64,000 nucleotides of DNA from the NCBI GenBank assembly GCA_038030265.1, contig CM075943.1, positions 2,294,001 to 2,358,000 of the forward strand. The letters are read 5' to 3'. The translations under genes and the position numbers were made by a program. This document shows positions 60,410-64,000 of the stretch, piece by piece. The stretch's first letter is position 1. Every line of letters starts with the position of its first letter. The DNA comes from Corythucha ciliata. Taxonomy: Eukaryota; Arthropoda; Insecta; Hemiptera; Tingidae. The notes below the pieces were generated by a model that worked only from the letters and a program-made list of their open reading frames with translations, searched no databases and was not told the DNA's origin.

Positions 60410-61990
60410 ACCGTGCGCTATGAATTAGCGCTTTTTCTCAGCCGCAATCAGCGGTATTTTTTACCTTTATAGACATAAATTGGCGCTTTTTCTCAATTTT
60501 AACCCCAAAGTTAATTCGCGTCCAGCAGAAGTCGCGAATTAACGTATTTTCAATTTTTGATGCAAATTGCATCTTTTCAAAATTTTGGCCGCGAATTAGC
60601 GGTTTTCCTCAATTTTGCCAGTGAATTAGCGATTTTTTTCAATTTTAGCCACGAATTAGCGTATTCAAAAATTTCATCTGTAAATTGGCGATTTTTTAAT
60701 TTTTTTTTTTTAGTATTGAATTAGTTTTGTTTCTCAATTAGGCTGAATATTGTAGCCTTTCTCATTTTTAGCCAGGCCTAAAATTGAATTTGTCAACGCA
60801 TTAGCAATTTTGTTTTACCTATATCCGTAGATTAGCGCTTCTTCTCAGTTCTAGTCTTGAATCAACGGGTTTTTTAACTTATAGCCATGCATTTGCCGTT
60901 TTTCTCAATTTTAGCCGGGAGTAGTACTTTTTCCCAATTCGAGCTGAAAACTAGAGTTTTTCTTTATTTATGCCGGGCTAATTAGTGAATTTTTCAACAG
61001 TATAGCTGCATTTTTTTTACATTGCTATAGATTAGCGTTTTTTGTTTAGTTTTAGCCTTTCAGCCTTAAACTGAAGCTACGCATTTGCGTTTTTTCAATT
61101 TAAGCCGGGATTTAGTGGTTTTCCATCATTTTAGCTAGCACTTTTTCTCAATTTTAGCAGCGCAGTAGCGTTTTTATATAGTTTACATAGCGATTTGCCT
61201 TCATTTTGGCCACGAATTGGCGTTTACCTCATTTTCAGCTGCAGATTAGTCATTTTTTCCATTTCTAATTTTAGCACTTTTTCTAAATTTTATCACAATT
61301 TTGTTGGCAAATTGGTGATTTTCCTCAAGTTTAGCCGTGAACTAGCGCTTTTATTTTAGCAGCGCACAAGCGTTTCTAACCTGCGAATTTTCTGAATTTT
61401 ATTCATGAACTGGCGTTCTCCACAATTTTAGCTGCAGATTAGCCATTTTCCTCATTAATTTTCACTATCGAATGAGCACTTTTTCTCAATTTGAACTGAA
61501 AATTAGAGTTTTTCTTAATTTTGGCCGCGTTGTTTTGCGCCGCATCATCAATTTTTTTACTTTCTGGTTCTGCCATGGGTTAGCGCTGTTTTTCAGTCTG
61601 AGCCTTGAAGCGTACAGAAGCTACGGATTTTTGTTTTCTCATTATTAGCTGCGACTTGTACAGCCTTGAATTAGGAGTAGGAGCGTGTTTTCTCAATTTT
61701 ACTCACAGGCTAGGCCCAAAAACAACACTTTTGCGTTGTTTAGCCGTAGAATGGCCTCCATACACCGCGAATCAGTGATTTTTTCACAATTTGGACCTGG
61801 ATGTTGGATCGTGAGATTATCGTGAGATGGATCGCCATCGAATCAGCGCTTTCTCGTAGTTATTGCCAGGAATATTAGCGATTTTTCCAAACCCGCCACT
61901 TCAGTGCGCGTAAGGACCCAATGGACGGTGTATTTTCTCCATTTTAGACGCGAATTATCCTCAAGAAGGCGCAAATTTTCCAAAATTTGA
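60410..61990 (+). repeat. 30-bp-period array, orientation A
   Basis: Units close to GCGAATTAGCGATTTTTTTC + AATTTTAGCCAC follow one another at 30-31 bases, most regular near 60590-60670, with drift elsewhere. The array is followed by a G/C-rich trailer at about 62056-62130 (GGGGGCCCGGGGTGGTCCGC and CCTCGCCCCTG). Confidence 0.85.
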
Positions 61991-62336
61991 GCATAGAAAG
62001 GAGGCAAATCGCTGTCCAATCGTCCAACCTACAAATCCTCAATTTTCCGTATTTAAGCTTTTCGGGGGCACCGCCTGATATGGGGGCCCGGGGTGGTCCG
62101 CCCCCCTCGCCCCTGACTCGGTACGCTCTACTGCCCCTCATACAATTAATTTCAAGTTTTCAAGTTCAGTAAGGCGATGTTCATATTAAATTTTTTTTTG
62201 TATTGTTCTGATTCAAGTTAACGACTGCTGTTCTTTCTGTGTTATGGTATGGTGTTGGTGCTGATGAGGGGCTATACGGTCTGTGCCCGTAATGCGTTTA
62301 ATAAAACTGCAAAAAGAGGTTGCTGGTAGCTCCTGT

Positions 62337-62361
62337 GGAGAAGAAGAAGAAGAAGAAGAAG
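62337..62361 (+). repeat. GAA microsatellite
   Basis: About eight AGA/GAA triplets in a row, flanked by GTGGAG and GGTCGAATAGG. Confidence 0.9.
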
Positions 62362-62544
62362 GTCGAATAGGAGTAACAACCGGGAAAAAAGGAAAAGGAG
62401 TTGGTGGTAATAAACCAACAATTTACCACAAAAAGTTGTCTCAAATCTGAGCAGTGGCGAAACAACACCTATCGGGGCCCGGGGTGGAAATCTCTAGGTG
62501 GCCCTTTATAGCCACTAATTAAACTAGGAATATACTTTCTAGTA

Positions 62545-63790
62545 GCGTTGAAGTACATATTTTTCTCAATTTTAGCCACGAAATTGCCTCCGAAAACCGT
62601 GTATGTGCGTTTTCTCAATTTTAACTGCGAAAGAGCGTTTTTTATCAATTTTACTTGCGAATTTTATCCGCGAATTAGCTCATTTTCTCATTTTTAGCTG
62701 CGCGAATCAGCGCTTTTTATAAGCTCTTAGCCGCGAAATTTGCCTCAAGAATTCGCAAATTAGATAGCGTTTGAGTGCTCTTTCCCAATTTTATCCGTAA
62801 ATTATCAATTTTTCTCAATTTAAGCCGTGAATTGGTGCTTTTCACCATTTTAAACACCAATTCGTGTTTTTCTCTATTATCCGCGAATAAGCGCTTTTTT
62901 ACAGTTTTAGCCGCTTGAATTAGCGCTTTTTTTCAATTTTTTGAATTAGCGTTTGAGTGCTCTTTCCAAATTTTATCCGCAAATTAGCGTTTTTCTTTAT
63001 TTTAAACGCCAATACATGTTTTTCTAAATTTTACCTACGAATTAGCGTTTTTCCATATTTTTAGCCACTTGATCTAGCACTTTTTCTCAATTTTATTCCT
63101 AAAGTTATCCCAAGAATCCGCGGGTTGGCGTTTTCTAAATTTTAGCCGCGAATCAGCGCTTTTTCTAAATTTCAGTCCCAGCCGCGAGAATCCGTGAGTT
63201 GGCGTTTTATCAATTTTTAGGTGAGAATTCGCGCTTTTTCTCAATTTTCAAAGCTACCAAATTGAAACACTTTATCACGAATTTTAGCCGTGAATAGCGT
63301 GTTTCTCTATGTTAGACTCGAATCATCGTTTTTCTCTTTTCTATCCGTGAATTCGAGTTTTTCTCAGTTTTAGCTTGTAGCCGCGTGAATCATCGCTTTT
63401 TCTCCATTTCAGCCCCGAAATTGCCCCCAAGAATCGGCGAGTTGGCGTTTTCTCATTTTCAGCTGGGATCTAGCGTTTTTTCCTCAATTTTAGCAGATAA
63501 TTAGCACATTTTCTTAATTTTAGCTGTGATTTTTAGCGCTTATTTTTCTCGACTTGTCCGTGAAATCGTAATTTTTCATACTTTAGTAGTGTGAATTAGC
63601 GTTTTAGACGCGCAATTTTAAACGCGAATTCGCGTTTTGTCTATTTCACTCGTGAATTAGCACTTTTTCTCAATTTCAGTCCCAATGTTTCCCTGAAAAT
63701 CAATATTTCTCAATTTCAGCCGGGAATCAGCGTGTTTCTCAATTTTTAGGCGAGTTTAGCCATTCGTTCCACTTAAAAATCGCAATTTTT
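62545..63790 (+). repeat. 30-bp-period array, orientation A, with the same trailer
   Basis: Units such as CGAATTAGCGTTTTTCCATA and TTTCTCAATTTTAGCCACG repeat at about 30 bases. The array is preceded by CAGTGGCGAAAC (62452) and followed by the trailer at about 63800-63874, nearly the same as the trailer after the previous array. Despite hAT-like end sequences the flanking octamers do not match, so element limits are unproven. Confidence 0.8.
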
Positions 63791-63874
63791 TCATCATTAA
63801 ACTTTTCAGGGGCCCCATCCGAATGGGGGGGCCCGGGGCGGTCCGCCCCCCTCGCCCCTGCCATTGTACGCTAG

Positions 63875-64000
63875 AGAATCCTCATTGGTAATAACGGAAA
63901 TACCGTTTCAACTTGATTTGAAGGCAATACGAGGTTGTTCTATCGAAAGCGCGCGCCCACCGTATTTGAACAGCAAATGTAACCTTTGCTTAACTTAGGT
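63875..64000. other. Window end, unassigned
   Basis: No feature is seen in the last 126 bases. Confidence 0.4.

Noticed and set aside
60590..60670. Regular 30-31 base spacing resembling a CRISPR array
   Set aside because: The whole unit repeats with drift; there are no constant repeats alternating with unique spacers, and the context is a eukaryotic genome.
62452..63860. Complete hAT-type element around the last array
   Set aside because: CAGTGGCGA and the complement CAGGGGCGA look like ends, but the flanking octamers AATCTGAG and CCATTGTA do not match.

Overview
The window is eukaryotic nuclear DNA, almost certainly from an arthropod. All five recognisable genes are split by GT-AG introns and encode animal-specific families. 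The DNA is AT-rich and full of degenerate repeats and pure G or C runs. A repeat-rich hemipteran-like insect genome would fit, but that placement is inference and no species can be named from the sequence.

Layout. Bases 1-8890 are intergenic, mostly degenerate short-period arrays plus a 2.7 kb hAT-type element. From 8891 to 20894 (+) lies a mitochondrial pyrimidine-nucleotide carrier of the SLC25A33/36 (Rim2) type, with a 10.5 kb intron holding a broken non-LTR retrotransposon fragment and a 1.75 kb tandem duplication. Bases 20895-30302 hold mobile elements only. From 30303 to 33877 (+) is a PNT plus ETS transcription factor of the ESE (ELF3/ELF5/EHF) type. It converges on a VRK1-type kinase at 34589-38758 (-). 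The VRK gene is head-to-head with a zyxin/LPP-family LIM protein at 39585-42809 (+), leaving 826 bp that probably serve both promoters. Bases 42810-49814 are intergenic and contain a foldback element. From 49815 to 59372 (-) is the MAP3K TAK1 (MAP3K7). Bases 59373-64000 are mainly 30-bp-period arrays.

I assembled all five coding sequences by hand. In each one the intron phases close and the reading frame stays open to the stop: carrier 369 aa, ETS factor 352 aa, VRK 458 aa, zyxin-type 460 aa, TAK1 507 aa. Small introns are about 55-90 bp. The few large introns are where the repeats sit. The genes are neighbours but do not form a pathway: the products act in mitochondrial nucleotide import, transcription, chromatin/nuclear-envelope phosphorylation, actin adhesion and innate/stress signalling.

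The striking content is structural. There are at least two hAT-type elements with matched 8-bp target duplications that carry internal short-period arrays, and one of them is inserted inside an array of the same family in opposite orientation. Two elements share TACAGGGTG termini, TA target sites and arms of several hundred bases. A foldback element has 135-137 bp tandem repeats inside its arms. There are two further long palindromes in introns and many small inverted-repeat elements. I saw no CRISPR array, no rRNA, no tRNA that I could support, and no coherent new gene system.
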